The notes beneath the pieces are model-generated. The model made no database searches and had not been told where the DNA came from. It saw only the letters and a program-made list of their open reading frames with translations. From Streptomyces ochraceiscleroticus (GTDB lineage Bacteria > Actinomycetota > Actinomycetes > Streptomycetales > Streptomycetaceae), in NCBI RefSeq assembly GCF_000720485.1, contig NZ_JOAX01000003.1, positions 310,001 to 374,000 on the forward strand: DNA of 64,000 nucleotides, given 5' to 3'. The translations under genes were made by a program, and so were the position numbers. Shown one piece after another: positions 42,659-51,386 of this stretch; the first letter of the stretch is position 1; each line of letters starts with the position of its first letter.

Positions 42659-43597
42659 ATGACCGGGTCGCGCGTCCTGGCGCTGGGCCACTACCAGCCC
42701 GCCAAGGTGCTCACCAACGACGACCTGGCCGAGCTCGTCGACACCGACGACGCCTGGATCACCAGCCGGGTCGGCATCCGTACCCGGCGCGTCGCCGCAC
42801 CCGACGAGACCGTGGACGCGATGGCCGCCGCCGCCGCGGCGAAGGCGCTCGCGACGAGCGGCCTGGCCCCGGCCGACATCGACCTCGTGCTCGTCGCCAC
42901 CTGTACGGCCACGGACCGCAGCCCGAACACGGCCGCCCGGGTGGCCGCCCGGCTCTCCATCCCGGCGGCCGCCACGATGGACGTCAACGTGGTGTGCGCG
43001 GGCTTCACCCATGCGCTGGCCACCGCCGATCACGCGATCCGGGCCGGCGCGGCACGCAGCGCGCTGGTGATCGGCGCGGAGAAGTTCACCGACGTGGTGG
43101 ACTGGACGGACCGCTCGACCTGCGTCCTGGTGGGCGACGGCGCGGGCGCGGCCGTGGTGACCGCGTCGGCGGAACCGGAGATCGGCCCGGTGCTGTGGGG
43201 CTCGGTCCCGGAAATGGGCGACGCGGTGCGTATCGAAGGCGAGCCGGCCCGCTTCTCCCAGGAGGGGCAGACCGTGTACCGCTGGGCCACCACCAAGCTG
43301 CCGGCCATCGCGCGCCAGGTGTGCGAGCGCTCCGGCGTACGGCCGGATGAGCTGGCCGGCGTCGTACTGCACCAGGCCAACCTGCGGATCATCGAACCGG
43401 TCGCCGAGCGCATCGGGGCGGTGAACGCGGTGATCGCCCGGGACGTCGTGGAGTCGGGCAACACCTCGGCGGCGTCCGTGCCGCTGGCCTTCTCGAAGCT
43501 GGTCGAACGGCGCGAGGTCCCCTCGGGGGCGCCGGTGCTCCTCTTCGGGTTCGGCGGAAACCTTTCGTACGCGGGACAGGTCGTGCGCTGCCCGTAG
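42659..43597 (+). CDS. 3-oxoacyl-ACP synthase III (FabH-like)
   Basis: 312 residues from ATG 42659 behind GGGGGAGAG. The catalytic triad is intact: Cys113 (VNVVCAGFTHAL), His238 (VLHQANLRI) and Asn268 (VESGNTSAASVPLAF). GFGGNLSYAGQVV closes the thiolase fold. It condenses an acyl-CoA with malonyl-ACP. As it stands alone, away from fabD/acpP/fabF, it is probably an accessory KAS III or one for a secondary pathway rather than the primary fatty-acid enzyme. Confidence 0.9.
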   Translation: MTGSRVLALGHYQPAKVLTNDDLAELVDTDDAWITSRVGIRTRRVAAPDETVDAMAAAAAAKALATSGLAPADIDLVLVATCTATDRSPNTAARVAARLSIPAAATMDVNVVCAGFTHALATADHAIRAGAARSALVIGAEKFTDVVDWTDRSTCVLVGDGAGAAVVTASAEPEIGPVLWGSVPEMGDAVRIEGEPARFSQEGQTVYRWATTKLPAIARQVCERSGVRPDELAGVVLHQANLRIIEPVAERIGAVNAVIARDVVESGNTSAASVPLAFSKLVERREVPSGAPVLLFGFGGNLSYAGQVVRCP

Positions 43598-43726
43598 GGG
43601 CGGTGCTTGCAGGCGCTGAGCCCGCAGGGGCTGCGTCCGTAGGCGCGGCTCGCGGGTCGGGTGCGGCGTCCGGGGACGTCCGATTCGTTCAAGACCGGCG
43701 GGGCCGCGCCTTCGTACGCTCGGCAC

Positions 43727-44176
43727 ATGACTGACAGGACCAGCGCACAGACCACCCCCGGGACCGCGGCGGCGCGTACCGCCCCCGCGCCCCGGTTCGC
43801 CGCGATCGGCCTGGCCGCCGCCGACATGGCGGCCTCGCTCGCCTTCTACCGGCGCCTCGGCCTGGACATCCCGGCGGAGGCCGACACCGCTCCGCACGCG
43901 GACGCGCCGCTGCCCGGCGGGCTGCGGCTGATGTGGGACACCCACGAGACGCTGCGCGCCATCGACCCGGACTGGACACCGTCCTCCGGGGGCACGCCCG
44001 AGCTCGCTTTCGAGTGCGCGTCCCCGGAGGCGGTCGACGCCCTCTATACGGAGCTGGTAGACGCCGGGTACCGGGGCGCGAAGAAGCCGTGGGACGCCTT
44101 CTGGGGCCAGCGGTACGCCGTCGTCCTGGACCCGGACGGCCACGGCGTCGACCTCTTCGCGCCGCTGCCCTCCTGA
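43727..44176 (+). CDS. VOC family protein (glyoxalase/dioxygenase fold)
   Basis: 149 residues from ATG 43727. It has no Shine-Dalgarno, but TACGCT at 43715-43720 suggests a leaderless mRNA. After a Thr/Ala-rich N-terminus, the two beta-alpha-beta modules are RFAAIGLAAADMAASLAFYRRLGLDIP and GTPELAFECASPEAVDALYTELVDAG, ending AVVLDPDGHGVDLFAPL. Metal-binding His/Glu positions are only partly conserved, so it may be a binding or resistance protein rather than an enzyme. Confidence 0.85.
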   Translation: MTDRTSAQTTPGTAAARTAPAPRFAAIGLAAADMAASLAFYRRLGLDIPAEADTAPHADAPLPGGLRLMWDTHETLRAIDPDWTPSSGGTPELAFECASPEAVDALYTELVDAGYRGAKKPWDAFWGQRYAVVLDPDGHGVDLFAPLPS

Positions 44177-44186
44177 GAGCCGGCGC

Positions 44187-45098
44187 TCAGAACACCGACC
44201 ATCCGGTGAGCGTCGTGAAGTGGTCCAGCGCCGCGGCCCCGGCGACCGAATTGCCGCGCGCGTCCAGACCCGGGCTCCACACGCACAGCGTGCAGCGCCC
44301 GGGGACGACCGCCACGATGCCGCCCCCCACCCCGCTCTTGGCGGGCAGCCCCACCCGGTAGGCGAACTCCCCCGCCGCGTCGTACGTGCCGCAGGTCAGC
44401 ATCACCGCGTTCATCCGCTTGGCGTCGCGCGCGTGCAGCAGCCGGGTCCCGTCGGCGCGCAGCCCGTGGCGGGCGAGGAAGCCGCCGGCCGTGGCCAGGT
44501 CCCGGCAGCTCATCTCGATCGAACACTGCCAGAAGTAGTGCTCGATGACGCTGGGGACGGGGTTCTCCAGATTGCCGAAGCTCGCCATGAAGTGGGCCAG
44601 CGCCGCGTTCCGGTCGCCGTGTTCGGCTTCCGAGCCGGCCACGGCCTGGTCGAAGGAGAGCTCCGGATTGCCGCTCTCCTCGCGCAGGAAGTCCAGCAGC
44701 GCCGTGCTGGCGTCGCCGGTGAGGGTCTGCAGCCGGTCGGTGACGACCAGCGCGCCCGAGTTGAGGAAAGGATTCCGCGGGATGCCCTGCTCCCACTCGA
44801 GCTGCACCAGGGAGTTGAAGGCCGTGCCCGACGGCTCGCGCCCCACCCGCTCCCAGATGCTCTGGTCCTCCTGGGCCAGCACGAGGGCCAGGGAGAACGC
44901 CTTGGAGATGGACTGCACGGAGAACGGGACCTCCCAGTCCCCGACGCCGTACGTCTCCCCGTTGAGGTCCGTGAGCGCGATCCCGAAGCGGTCCGGCGAG
45001 ACGCACTCCAACGCGGGGATGTAGTCGGCAACCCTCCCCTGTCTCACCAGCGGCCGCGCACGGTCCGCCACCTCCTCGAGAACGGCCTGGTAGTCCAT
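44187..45098 (-). CDS. glsA: Glutaminase A
   Basis: 303 residues from ATG 45098; a GTG three codons earlier is possible, but TAGCGT 7 nt before the ATG suggests a leaderless start. Catalytic Ser63 and Lys66 lie in FSVQSISKAF; other family motifs are LEWEQGIPRNPFLNSGALVV, ALAHFMASFGNLEN, MNAVMLTCGTYDAAGEFAYRVGLPAKSGVGGGI. It hydrolyses glutamine to glutamate and ammonia in the cytoplasm. Complete; no C-terminal STAS domain as found in some homologues. Its promoter would lie in the 3' end of the AraC-like gene upstream. Confidence 0.95.
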   Translation of the reverse strand: MDYQAVLEEVADRARPLVRQGRVADYIPALECVSPDRFGIALTDLNGETYGVGDWEVPFSVQSISKAFSLALVLAQEDQSIWERVGREPSGTAFNSLVQLEWEQGIPRNPFLNSGALVVTDRLQTLTGDASTALLDFLREESGNPELSFDQAVAGSEAEHGDRNAALAHFMASFGNLENPVPSVIEHYFWQCSIEMSCRDLATAGGFLARHGLRADGTRLLHARDAKRMNAVMLTCGTYDAAGEFAYRVGLPAKSGVGGGIVAVVPGRCTLCVWSPGLDARGNSVAGAAALDHFTTLTGWSVF

Positions 45099-45108
45099 GG
45101 CGGACACG

Positions 45109-45882
45109 CTATCCCGACGCGAGGACCACCCCGAGCGGGGCTCCCGCCAGCGCCTTCACCTCGCGCGCCAGGTGGGCCTGGTCGGCGTACCCGGCGACCG
45201 CGGCGACCTGGGCGTACGGCATCCCGGAGCGGGCCAGGTCCAGGGCCCGCACCAGGCGCAGCACCCGGCCGAGGGTCTTGGGGCCGTACCCGAAGGCGGC
45301 CAGGCAGCGGCGGTGGAGCTGGCGCTCGCCCACGCCGACCGCGTCGGCCAGCTCACGCACCGGCGTGCCCCGGGCCGCCGCGCGTGCGATCAGGCCGCGT
45401 GCCGGGTCGGGCGCGGCAGCCGTACGCAGCCGGGCGGCGGCAGCGGCTTCCAGGGCGCGGCCGGGCGCGGCTTCCGGGGCTTCCGGGGCGCGGCCGACCG
45501 GGGCTTGCGGGGTGCGGCCGGCCGGGGCTTGCGGGGTGCGGCCGGCCGCCGCGGCGGCCAGCTCGTCGGTCAGCCGCCGCACCCGGTCGCCGGGCCACAG
45601 CTCGTCGAGGGGAACGCGCAGGTCGCGCAGTGCGTCAGCGGGCACCCCGAAGGCGGCCGGGCCCTGCCCCGGGGCGAAGCGCAGGCCGACGACGGGCGCC
45701 TCCGGGGCCCGCTCCGGCGCCGGCGGCAGATGCGCGCGGGTGTCCGGACCCGCGACCAGAAGGCGGCCGTCATACCAGATCAGATCGGTGCAGCCGTCGG
45801 GCAGCACGGGGCGCGGCGCCGTTCCCGGGGTCTTGGTCCACACGGCGGCGCCGGGCAGTACGGAGGGCCGTTCCCGGTACAC
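45109..45882 (-). CDS. AraC-type helix-turn-helix regulator
   Basis: 257 residues from GTG 45882. N-terminal DUF6597-like part (VLPDGCTDLIWYDGRLLVAGPDT, VVGLRFAPGQGPAAFGVPADALRDLRVPLDELW). An Ala/Pro/Arg linker (about 115-150) contains repeated GRTPQAP units encoded by a perfect 24-nt tandem repeat. C-terminal AraC double HTH (TPVRELADAVGVGERQLHRRCLAAFGYGPKTLGRVLRLVRAL, YADQAHLAREVKALAGAPLG). The ligand is unknown. The regulator ends only 10 bp before glsA on the same strand. Confidence 0.88.
   Translation of the reverse strand: MYRERPSVLPGAAVWTKTPGTAPRPVLPDGCTDLIWYDGRLLVAGPDTRAHLPPAPERAPEAPVVGLRFAPGQGPAAFGVPADALRDLRVPLDELWPGDRVRRLTDELAAAAAGRTPQAPAGRTPQAPVGRAPEAPEAAPGRALEAAAAARLRTAAAPDPARGLIARAAARGTPVRELADAVGVGERQLHRRCLAAFGYGPKTLGRVLRLVRALDLARSGMPYAQVAAVAGYADQAHLAREVKALAGAPLGVVLASG
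45498..45545. repeat. 24-bp perfect tandem repeat inside AraC-like gene
   Basis: Two exact copies of a 24-nt unit starting CCGGGGCTTGCGGGGTGC at 45498 and 45522; degenerate partial copies precede them. Length is a multiple of three, so copy-number change would lengthen the GRTPQAPA linker without frameshift. Confidence 0.85.
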
Positions 45883-46008
45883 GTCTCCAGCCTGGCACGG
45901 GAACCGCCGCCGCGTCCCGGCCGTTGATCGGGTACGGCACGCACCGGGGCCGGAGCAGGACGGGCGCCGGTGCCTGCGAGACCCATGGACCGACGCGGAG
46001 GCAGCACG

Positions 46009-46245
46009 ATGGCGGGATTTCTGGACCGTGCCAAGGAGCAGGCGCAGCGTGGCCTGGCGCAGGGCAAGCAGAAGGTGGACGAGGTGCAGCAGCAGCGCGC
46101 GGGCGCCGATCTGCTGAAGCGGCTGGGCGCCGCGTACTACGCCGAGCGGCGCGGCAGCGGCTCCCCGGAGTCGACGGCGGCGGCGCTGCAGGCGCTCGAG
46201 GCGCACATCGCCACGCACGGGGACGGCGTCCTGCGCGGCGCATAG
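46009..46245 (+). CDS. Small conserved helical protein of unknown function
   Basis: 78 residues from ATG 46009 with GGAGG 7 nt upstream (ATG 45985 in frame lacks one). Starts MAGFLDRAKEQAQRGLAQGKQKVDEVQQQR, a charged amphipathic helix, then LLKRLGAAYYAERRGSGS and ALQALEAHIATHGD. No signal or membrane segment. I recognise no named family. Third-position G/C bias is as high as in neighbouring genes, which supports coding. Confidence 0.75.
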   Translation: MAGFLDRAKEQAQRGLAQGKQKVDEVQQQRAGADLLKRLGAAYYAERRGSGSPESTAAALQALEAHIATHGDGVLRGA

Positions 46246-46521
46246 GGGCGTGTTCCAGGGCGCGTGGGGGCGTGTTCCGGAACGACGCCCGCGTTCCCTC
46301 GTATCCCCCGTGCGAAACCGCCCCGGTGGGGACATATGTCCAGCGTATGCCCCGTAAGCGGCCGCTTCGGCTCGCATTGACCGCGAACTGCTGACCTCGG
46401 ACCTCCCGTTCCAGTACAAGCGTTTCAGGGCCTGTGACCGATCCGGCCGGGGTCCGGCCACAGGCTCTTACGAGGCGGTGCGCGGTCGGCGGCCGTCGTG
46501 TCACCGGAACGGGAGCCGTTC
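46246..46521. other. 276-bp intergenic region with palindromes
   Basis: No gene seen. It contains a 12-bp direct repeat GGGGCGTGTTCC (46245-46256 and 46267-46278), a perfect palindrome GGACATATGTCC (46330-46341) and another AAGCGGCCGCTT (46356-46367). The promoter of the amidase gene should lie here. Confidence 0.45.
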
Positions 46522-47112
46522 ATGGCCTCACCCATGTCAGCGGACAGATTCCTCGAAGCGCTGCGGGACGAAGGGCTGCGCGTCGTCGAGGTCCGCAACT
46601 GGCGCACGCACAACCGCAATCACAAGGGCCCCTGGGGCGGGGTGCACGGCGTGATGATCCACCACACCGTCACCTCGGGCGCCGAGGAGACCGTACGGAT
46701 CTGCTACGACGGCCACCCGGACCTGCCGGGCCCGCTGTGCCACGGCGTGATCACCAAGGACGGCACAGTCCATCTGGTGGGCCACGGCCGCGCGAACCAC
46801 GCGGGGCTCGGCGACGGCGACGTCCTGCAGGCGGTGATCGCCGAGCGGCGGCTGCCGCCGGACAACGAGGCCGACACCGACGGCAACCGCGTCTACTACG
46901 GCTTCGAGTGCGAGAACCTCGGCGACGGCCAGGACCCGTGGCCCGACGCGCAGCTCGAGGCCGTCGAGAAGGCGGCCGCCGCGCTGTGCCGGGTGCACGG
47001 CTGGAACGAGCGCTCGGTGCTCGGCCACCTGGAGTGGCAGCCGGGCAAGGTCGATCCGCGCGGCTTCTCGATGGACACGCTGCGCGAGCGCATCGGGAAG
47101 CGCCTGGGGTGA
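46522..47112 (+). CDS. N-acetylmuramoyl-L-alanine amidase family protein (amidase_2/PGRP fold)
   Basis: 196 residues from ATG 46522 with GGGAG 7 nt upstream. No signal peptide is evident. Zinc-ligand candidates: VHGVMIHHTVTSG, HGRANHAGLGDGD, and VLGHLEWQPGKVDPRG, matching the His/His/(Asp or Cys) pattern of amidase_2. CHGVITKDGTVHLVGHG is a typical segment. It would cleave the MurNAc-L-Ala bond. Lack of a signal suggests a phage-endolysin-like or cytoplasmic role, or export by another route. Confidence 0.88.
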   Translation: MASPMSADRFLEALRDEGLRVVEVRNWRTHNRNHKGPWGGVHGVMIHHTVTSGAEETVRICYDGHPDLPGPLCHGVITKDGTVHLVGHGRANHAGLGDGDVLQAVIAERRLPPDNEADTDGNRVYYGFECENLGDGQDPWPDAQLEAVEKAAAALCRVHGWNERSVLGHLEWQPGKVDPRGFSMDTLRERIGKRLG

Positions 47113-47203
47113 CCTCCCGCCGCGTGGCGCCGGCAGGCGGGTACGGCGGTCCGGCCCGTACACCGATTCGATCGCGACCGGGCTCCGCGCGGACAATGGG
47201 GGC

Positions 47204-48121
47204 GTGACCGGCACCGTCCCCGACCCGATGACGCTGCGGCCGCACCTGCCGTCCCCGCTTCAGGAGATCGAGGACGACCGGTTCGCGCGCCGCGGCGTAC
47301 GCCTGCTGCTCAAGCGGGACGACCTGATACATCCCGATCTGCCGGGCAACAAGTGGCGGAAACTGGAGCCCAACCTCCGCGCCGCCGCGGCGGCCGGAGA
47401 CCGCACACTGCTCACGTTCGGCGGCGCGTACTCCAACCACCTGCGCGCCACCGCCGCGGCGGGCCGTCTCCTGGGCCTCGCCACGATAGGCGTCGTACGG
47501 GGCGAGGAGCTGGCCGGCCGGCCGCTGAACCCCTCACTGGCCCGCTGCGCCGCCGACGGCATGCAGCTGCACTTCCTGGACCGCGCCCGCTACCGCCGCA
47601 AGGACGACCCCGAGCTGCTCGACGCGCTGCGCGCCCGCTTCGGGCCGTACCGCCTGGTCCCCGAGGGCGGCAGCAACGCCCTCGCCGCCCGCGGCTGCGC
47701 CGCCCTGGGCCACGAGCTGGCCGGGGCCGCCGACGTCGTCACCGTGGCCTGCGGGACCGGCGGCACCCTCGCGGGGCTGGCCGCGGGCCTCGCCCCGGGG
47801 CAGCGGGCCGTCGGCTTCCCCGTACTGAAGGGCGGCCCCGGGCCCGGTCACTTCCTGGAGTCGGACGTGCTCCGCCTCCAGGAGGCGGCCTTCGGGGGGC
47901 GGCGCGGCGACTGGCGGCTGGAGACCGCGTTCCACTGCGGCGGGTACGCCCGCAGCACGCCCGCGCTGGACGCCTTCGCCGCGGACTTCGAGGCGCGGCA
48001 CGGCCTGCCGCTGGAGCGGGTCTACGTGGCGAAGATGCTGCTGGGCCTGGTGACGCGCACCGAGGAAGGCGCCTTCGCGCCGGGGACCACCGTGGCCGCG
48101 GTGATCACCGGCTCGCCCTGA
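47204..48121 (+). CDS. ACC deaminase/D-cysteine desulfhydrase family PLP enzyme
   Basis: 305 residues from GTG 47204. The PLP lysine is Lys50 in GNKWRKLEPNL, and LTFGGAYSNHLRATAAAGRLLGL and GTGGTLAGLAAGL bind the cofactor phosphate. The family includes 1-aminocyclopropane-1-carboxylate deaminases and D-cysteine desulfhydrases; the sequence alone does not decide between them, and desulfhydrase or racemase-like activity is more common in such shorter forms. No good ribosome site; GACAAT 6 nt before GTG suggests a leaderless start. Confidence 0.88.
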   Translation: MTGTVPDPMTLRPHLPSPLQEIEDDRFARRGVRLLLKRDDLIHPDLPGNKWRKLEPNLRAAAAAGDRTLLTFGGAYSNHLRATAAAGRLLGLATIGVVRGEELAGRPLNPSLARCAADGMQLHFLDRARYRRKDDPELLDALRARFGPYRLVPEGGSNALAARGCAALGHELAGAADVVTVACGTGGTLAGLAAGLAPGQRAVGFPVLKGGPGPGHFLESDVLRLQEAAFGGRRGDWRLETAFHCGGYARSTPALDAFAADFEARHGLPLERVYVAKMLLGLVTRTEEGAFAPGTTVAAVITGSP

Positions 48122-48206
48122 AGCGCGGCGTGTCTTGTGGGGCGGCACTTCTTAGGGCGGCGGCGCGCAACTGAGGCGGCGCGCATCCCTGGGCAGCGCG
48201 CACCGC

Positions 48207-49814
48207 CTACTCCGGACTCACCGTCTCCCGGTACGCCGCCGCCTCCTCCAGGTCCAGCCGGCGCAGCAGCGTCCGCAGCATTTCGTCGTCGATGCGCCGC
48301 GCGTCGCGCAGCTCCACGAAGACGGCGCGCTCCGCGCCGATCATCTCCCGGGCCAGCCGCAGGTAGGTCGCCTCCACCGACTCCCCGGTCTCCGCGTTCG
48401 GCGGCCCCAGCCGCTCCCAGACGGCGTTGCGGCGGCGCTCCAGTACGGTCCGCAGCCGGTCCTCCAAGGGCCCCGGCAGCGCGTTGCGCGAGTCCGCCAG
48501 GAGTTCCTGCAGCCGGCGCTCCGCCGCGTCCGACGCGTCGTTCTGCGCCTGCGCCTCGGCCAGCGTCTCGGCCTGCGGGTCCGGCCGGGGCAGCTTCAGG
48601 AGGCGGATCAGCGGCGGCAGCGTCAGCCCCTGGACCACGAGGGTGCCGATGACGGTGCTGAAGGTCAGGAAGAGCACCAGGTTGCGCGCCGGGAAGGGCG
48701 CGTGGCCGTGGATCGTCAGCGGGATGGAGGAGGCGATCGCCAGCGAGACCACCCCGCGCATCCCGGCCCAGCCGACGATCACCGGCGCCGTCCAGGTCGT
48801 GTCGGACTCCCGTTCCCGGATACGCGCGGACAGCCACCGGGGCAGGTACGTCGCGGGGAACACCCATACGAAGCGCGCCAGCACCACCACGGCGAACACC
48901 ACGAGCGCGTACGTGACCGCCTGCACGGTGCTGAACTCCCCCAGCCCCCGCACCACGACCGGGAGCTGGAGCCCGATGAGCGCGAAGACCGCGGACTCCA
49001 GCAGGAAGGAGACCATCGTCCACACCGCGGCCTCCTGGAGCCGCGTCTCGAAGCCCACCTGCCAGGAGCGGTGCCCCAGGTACAGCGCGACCACTACGAC
49101 GGCGAGCACCCCGGAGGCGCCGACCTGCTCGGCCACCGAGTACGCGAGGAACGGGATGAGCAGCGACAGCGTGTTCTCCAGCACCGCGGAGTCCCGCAGC
49201 TTGCAGCGCAGCCAGTGCAGCGGCCCCATGAGGACCAGCCCGATCCCGATGCCGCCGACCGCCGCGATGCCGAACTCCTTCAGGCCGCCGGCCCAGGTCG
49301 CGCCCTCCCCGACGGCCGCGGCCAGCGCCACCTTGTAGGCGGTGATGGCGGTGGCGTCGTTGACCAGCGACTCGCCCTGCAGGATGGTCGTGATCCGGCC
49401 GGGCAGCCGCAGCCTGCGGGCGATGGCGGTGGCCGCCACGGCGTCCGGGGGCGCGATCACCGCGCCCAGCACGAGGGCCGCGGTCAGCGGCAGGTCCGGG
49501 ATGACGAGGTACGCGGTGTACCCGACGGCGACCGTCGCGAAGAGCACGTAGCCGACCGACAGCAGCGCCACCGGGCGCAGATTGGCCCGCAGGTCCAGGT
49601 ACGAGCTGTCCAGGGCCGCGGTGTGCAGCAGGGGCGGCAGCAGCAGGGGCAGCACGATGTGCGGGTCGAGGGGGTAATCGGGAACGCCCGGCAGATAGCC
49701 GGCGCCGAGCCCGGCGGCGACGAGCAGCAGGGGCGCCGGCACCGGTGTGCGCCGCGCCAGTCCCGCGACCGCCGCGCTCCCGGCGACCAGCAACAGCAGT
49801 GGCATCACGTCCAT
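48207..49814 (-). CDS. CPA1-type Na+/H+ antiporter
   Basis: 535 residues, about twelve membrane segments in the first 400 residues, then a charged cytoplasmic tail (AERRLQELLADSRNALPGPLEDRLRTVLERRR). Signature segments ALVLGAVIAPPDAVAATAIARRLRLPGRITTILQGESLVNDATAI include the ND pair of NhaP-type antiporters; WAGMRGVVSLAIASSIPL is also diagnostic. Exchanges cytoplasmic Na+ (or K+) for H+. Divergent from the UBP-finger gene with only 41 bp between starts. Confidence 0.94.
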   Translation of the reverse strand: MDVMPLLLLVAGSAAVAGLARRTPVPAPLLLVAAGLGAGYLPGVPDYPLDPHIVLPLLLPPLLHTAALDSSYLDLRANLRPVALLSVGYVLFATVAVGYTAYLVIPDLPLTAALVLGAVIAPPDAVAATAIARRLRLPGRITTILQGESLVNDATAITAYKVALAAAVGEGATWAGGLKEFGIAAVGGIGIGLVLMGPLHWLRCKLRDSAVLENTLSLLIPFLAYSVAEQVGASGVLAVVVVALYLGHRSWQVGFETRLQEAAVWTMVSFLLESAVFALIGLQLPVVVRGLGEFSTVQAVTYALVVFAVVVLARFVWVFPATYLPRWLSARIRERESDTTWTAPVIVGWAGMRGVVSLAIASSIPLTIHGHAPFPARNLVLFLTFSTVIGTLVVQGLTLPPLIRLLKLPRPDPQAETLAEAQAQNDASDAAERRLQELLADSRNALPGPLEDRLRTVLERRRNAVWERLGPPNAETGESVEATYLRLAREMIGAERAVFVELRDARRIDDEMLRTLLRRLDLEEAAAYRETVSPE

Positions 49815-49855
49815 GGCACGACCCGTCCCCGTACGTTCCGGCTAATCTGGCAATC

Positions 49856-50116
49856 ATGAGCGAGTGCCCGCACGTTCTCGACCTGCCGCGCCCCGAACCG
49901 GCCGCGCTGAGCGACACCTGCCCCGAGTGCCTCGCCGTCGGCAGCCACCCCGTGCAACTGCGGCTCTGCCTGGTCTGCGGCCACGTCGGCTGCTGCGACT
50001 CCTCGCCGTACCGGCACGCCACGGCGCACTTCGAGGCGACCGGGCATCCGGTGATGCGTTCCTTCGAGGCGGGCGAGGTCTGGCGCTGGTGCTTCGCCGA
50101 CAAGTCACTGGTCTGA
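49856..50116 (+). CDS. UBP-type zinc-finger protein
   Basis: 86 residues from ATG 49856. Cys/His spacing is C4, H6, C22-x2-C25, C38-x2-C41-x4-C46 with C47, H53 and two more His (ECPHVLDLP, TCPECLAVG, LCLVCGHVGCCDSS, YRHATAHFEATGHPV), the ZnF-UBP pattern with RWCFADKS at the end. Bacteria lack ubiquitin, so it probably binds a C-terminal tail or acts as a small adaptor. TAATCT 7 nt before the ATG and no ribosome site suggest leaderless expression. Confidence 0.92.
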   Translation: MSECPHVLDLPRPEPAALSDTCPECLAVGSHPVQLRLCLVCGHVGCCDSSPYRHATAHFEATGHPVMRSFEAGEVWRWCFADKSLV

Positions 50117-50201
50117 GCGCTGGTGCGAGCGCTCTTCCGGGGCGCGCGGGCCGCGTGGTGCCCGGCGCCGGTTGTCAGTGGTGCCCGTTAGCCTTCACAG
50201 C

Positions 50202-50690
50202 ATGATCCGCACTGCGACACCCGCCGACGTCCCGGCGATCCACGCCATGATCCGCGAGCTCGCGGAGTACGAGCGCGCGCTGGAGTCGGCCAAGGCCACC
50301 GAAGAGCAGCTCCGCGACGCCCTGTTCGGCGAGCACCCGGCCGTCTTCGGGCTGATCGCCGAGGAGTCCGGCACCCCAGTGGGCTTTGCCCTGTGGTTTC
50401 GCAACTTCTCCACGTGGACGGGCACGCACGGTGTCTATCTCGAGGACCTGTACGTCCGGCCTGCGCACCGCGGCGGCGGACACGGCAAGTCACTGCTCGC
50501 CGCGCTGGCGCAGATATGCGTCCGTCGCGGATACGGACGTTTTGAATGGTCAGTCCTGGATTGGAATGAACCGTCCATCGGTATATACAAGTCGATCGGT
50601 GCTCAGCCCATGGACGAATGGACCGTCTTCCGGCTCACTGGAGAGGCACTGCACGAGCTCGCGGCAACTGCAGATGCCAACGCAGCGTAA
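50202..50690 (+). CDS. GNAT family N-acetyltransferase
   Basis: 162 residues from ATG 50202. Motif pattern: MIRTATPADVPAIHAMIRELAEYERAL, then LEDLYVRPAHRGGGHGKSLLAALAQICVRRGYGRFEWSVLDWNEPSIGIYKSIGA, where RGGGHG binds the acetyl-CoA pyrophosphate. It resembles diamine/thialysine acetyltransferases. Substrate unknown. TAGCCT 7 nt before the ATG, without a ribosome site, fits a leaderless mRNA. Confidence 0.92.
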   Translation: MIRTATPADVPAIHAMIRELAEYERALESAKATEEQLRDALFGEHPAVFGLIAEESGTPVGFALWFRNFSTWTGTHGVYLEDLYVRPAHRGGGHGKSLLAALAQICVRRGYGRFEWSVLDWNEPSIGIYKSIGAQPMDEWTVFRLTGEALHELAATADANAA

Positions 50691-50956
50691 CCAGCGCCGA
50701 TTTGGCAGTGCAGACCCCTAGCCACTGTCCGTACCCGTAGGCTTACAATGAGTGACACTCGTGGGTTTGCGGGACACTGCGAGTCCCACCGTCGTGCCAG
50801 GCCGGCAGCCACGCCGATCCCGGGCGACATTGCACCGCAGATCGCGATAGCGTCGCACAGCGCATGCGCTGTGCCGGGTGACCGTTCCTTCCGCCGGGAG
50901 GATCCGGTCCGGCATGAATATCAGCTCAAACAGCTTGTGTCACCTTGGAGGTGAGG

Positions 50957-51370
50957 GTGTCCCAGATCGCAGGCGAGCCCGGGAATCAGGACTTCGTGGA
51001 AGTCCGGCTGCCCGCTGCGGGTGCCTACCTTTCGGTGCTGCGTACGGCCACGGCCGGACTGGCAGCCCGGTTGGACTTCACCCTCGACGAGATCGAGGAT
51101 CTGCGCATCGCCGTCGACGAGGCGTGCGCGATCCTCCTGCAGCAGGCCGTCCCCGGAAGTGTGCTGAGCTGCGTCTTCCGGCTGATCGACGACGCGCTGC
51201 AGGTGACCGTATCGGCCCCCACCACCGACGGACGCGCTCCAGAGCGCGACACCTTCGCCTGGACGGTGCTCTCCGCACTGGCCGGCAAGGTCGACTCCAC
51301 CGTCGCCGAGGACCAGACGGTCAGCATCAGTCTGTACAAGGAGCGCGGCGCCGGTCCCGGACCGTCATGA
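50957..51370 (+). CDS. Anti-sigma factor (RsbW-like serine kinase), partner of SigH
   Basis: 137 residues from GTG 50957 with GGAGG 5 nt upstream. HATPase_c fold with N-box DEIEDLRIAVDEACAILL and a degenerate ATP lid. It would bind and inhibit the sigma factor encoded 16 bp downstream. The S. coelicolor counterpart is known as UshX or PrsH. No anti-anti-sigma gene is adjacent. A promoter-like TACAAT (50744-50749) beside the palindrome GAGTG-A-CACTC (50750-50760) lies about 200 nt upstream. Confidence 0.9.
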   Translation: MSQIAGEPGNQDFVEVRLPAAGAYLSVLRTATAGLAARLDFTLDEIEDLRIAVDEACAILLQQAVPGSVLSCVFRLIDDALQVTVSAPTTDGRAPERDTFAWTVLSALAGKVDSTVAEDQTVSISLYKERGAGPGPS

Positions 51371-51386
51371 CCGAAGAGGGGGCCCT

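Noticed and set aside
50748..50954. A 68-codon frame whose stop overlaps the ribosome site of the anti-sigma gene.
   Set aside because: Third-position G/C is only about 65 percent, far below neighbouring genes, its ATG lies inside the promoter-like TACAAT, and no family is recognised. Chance coupling is more likely, although a regulatory upstream ORF is not excluded.
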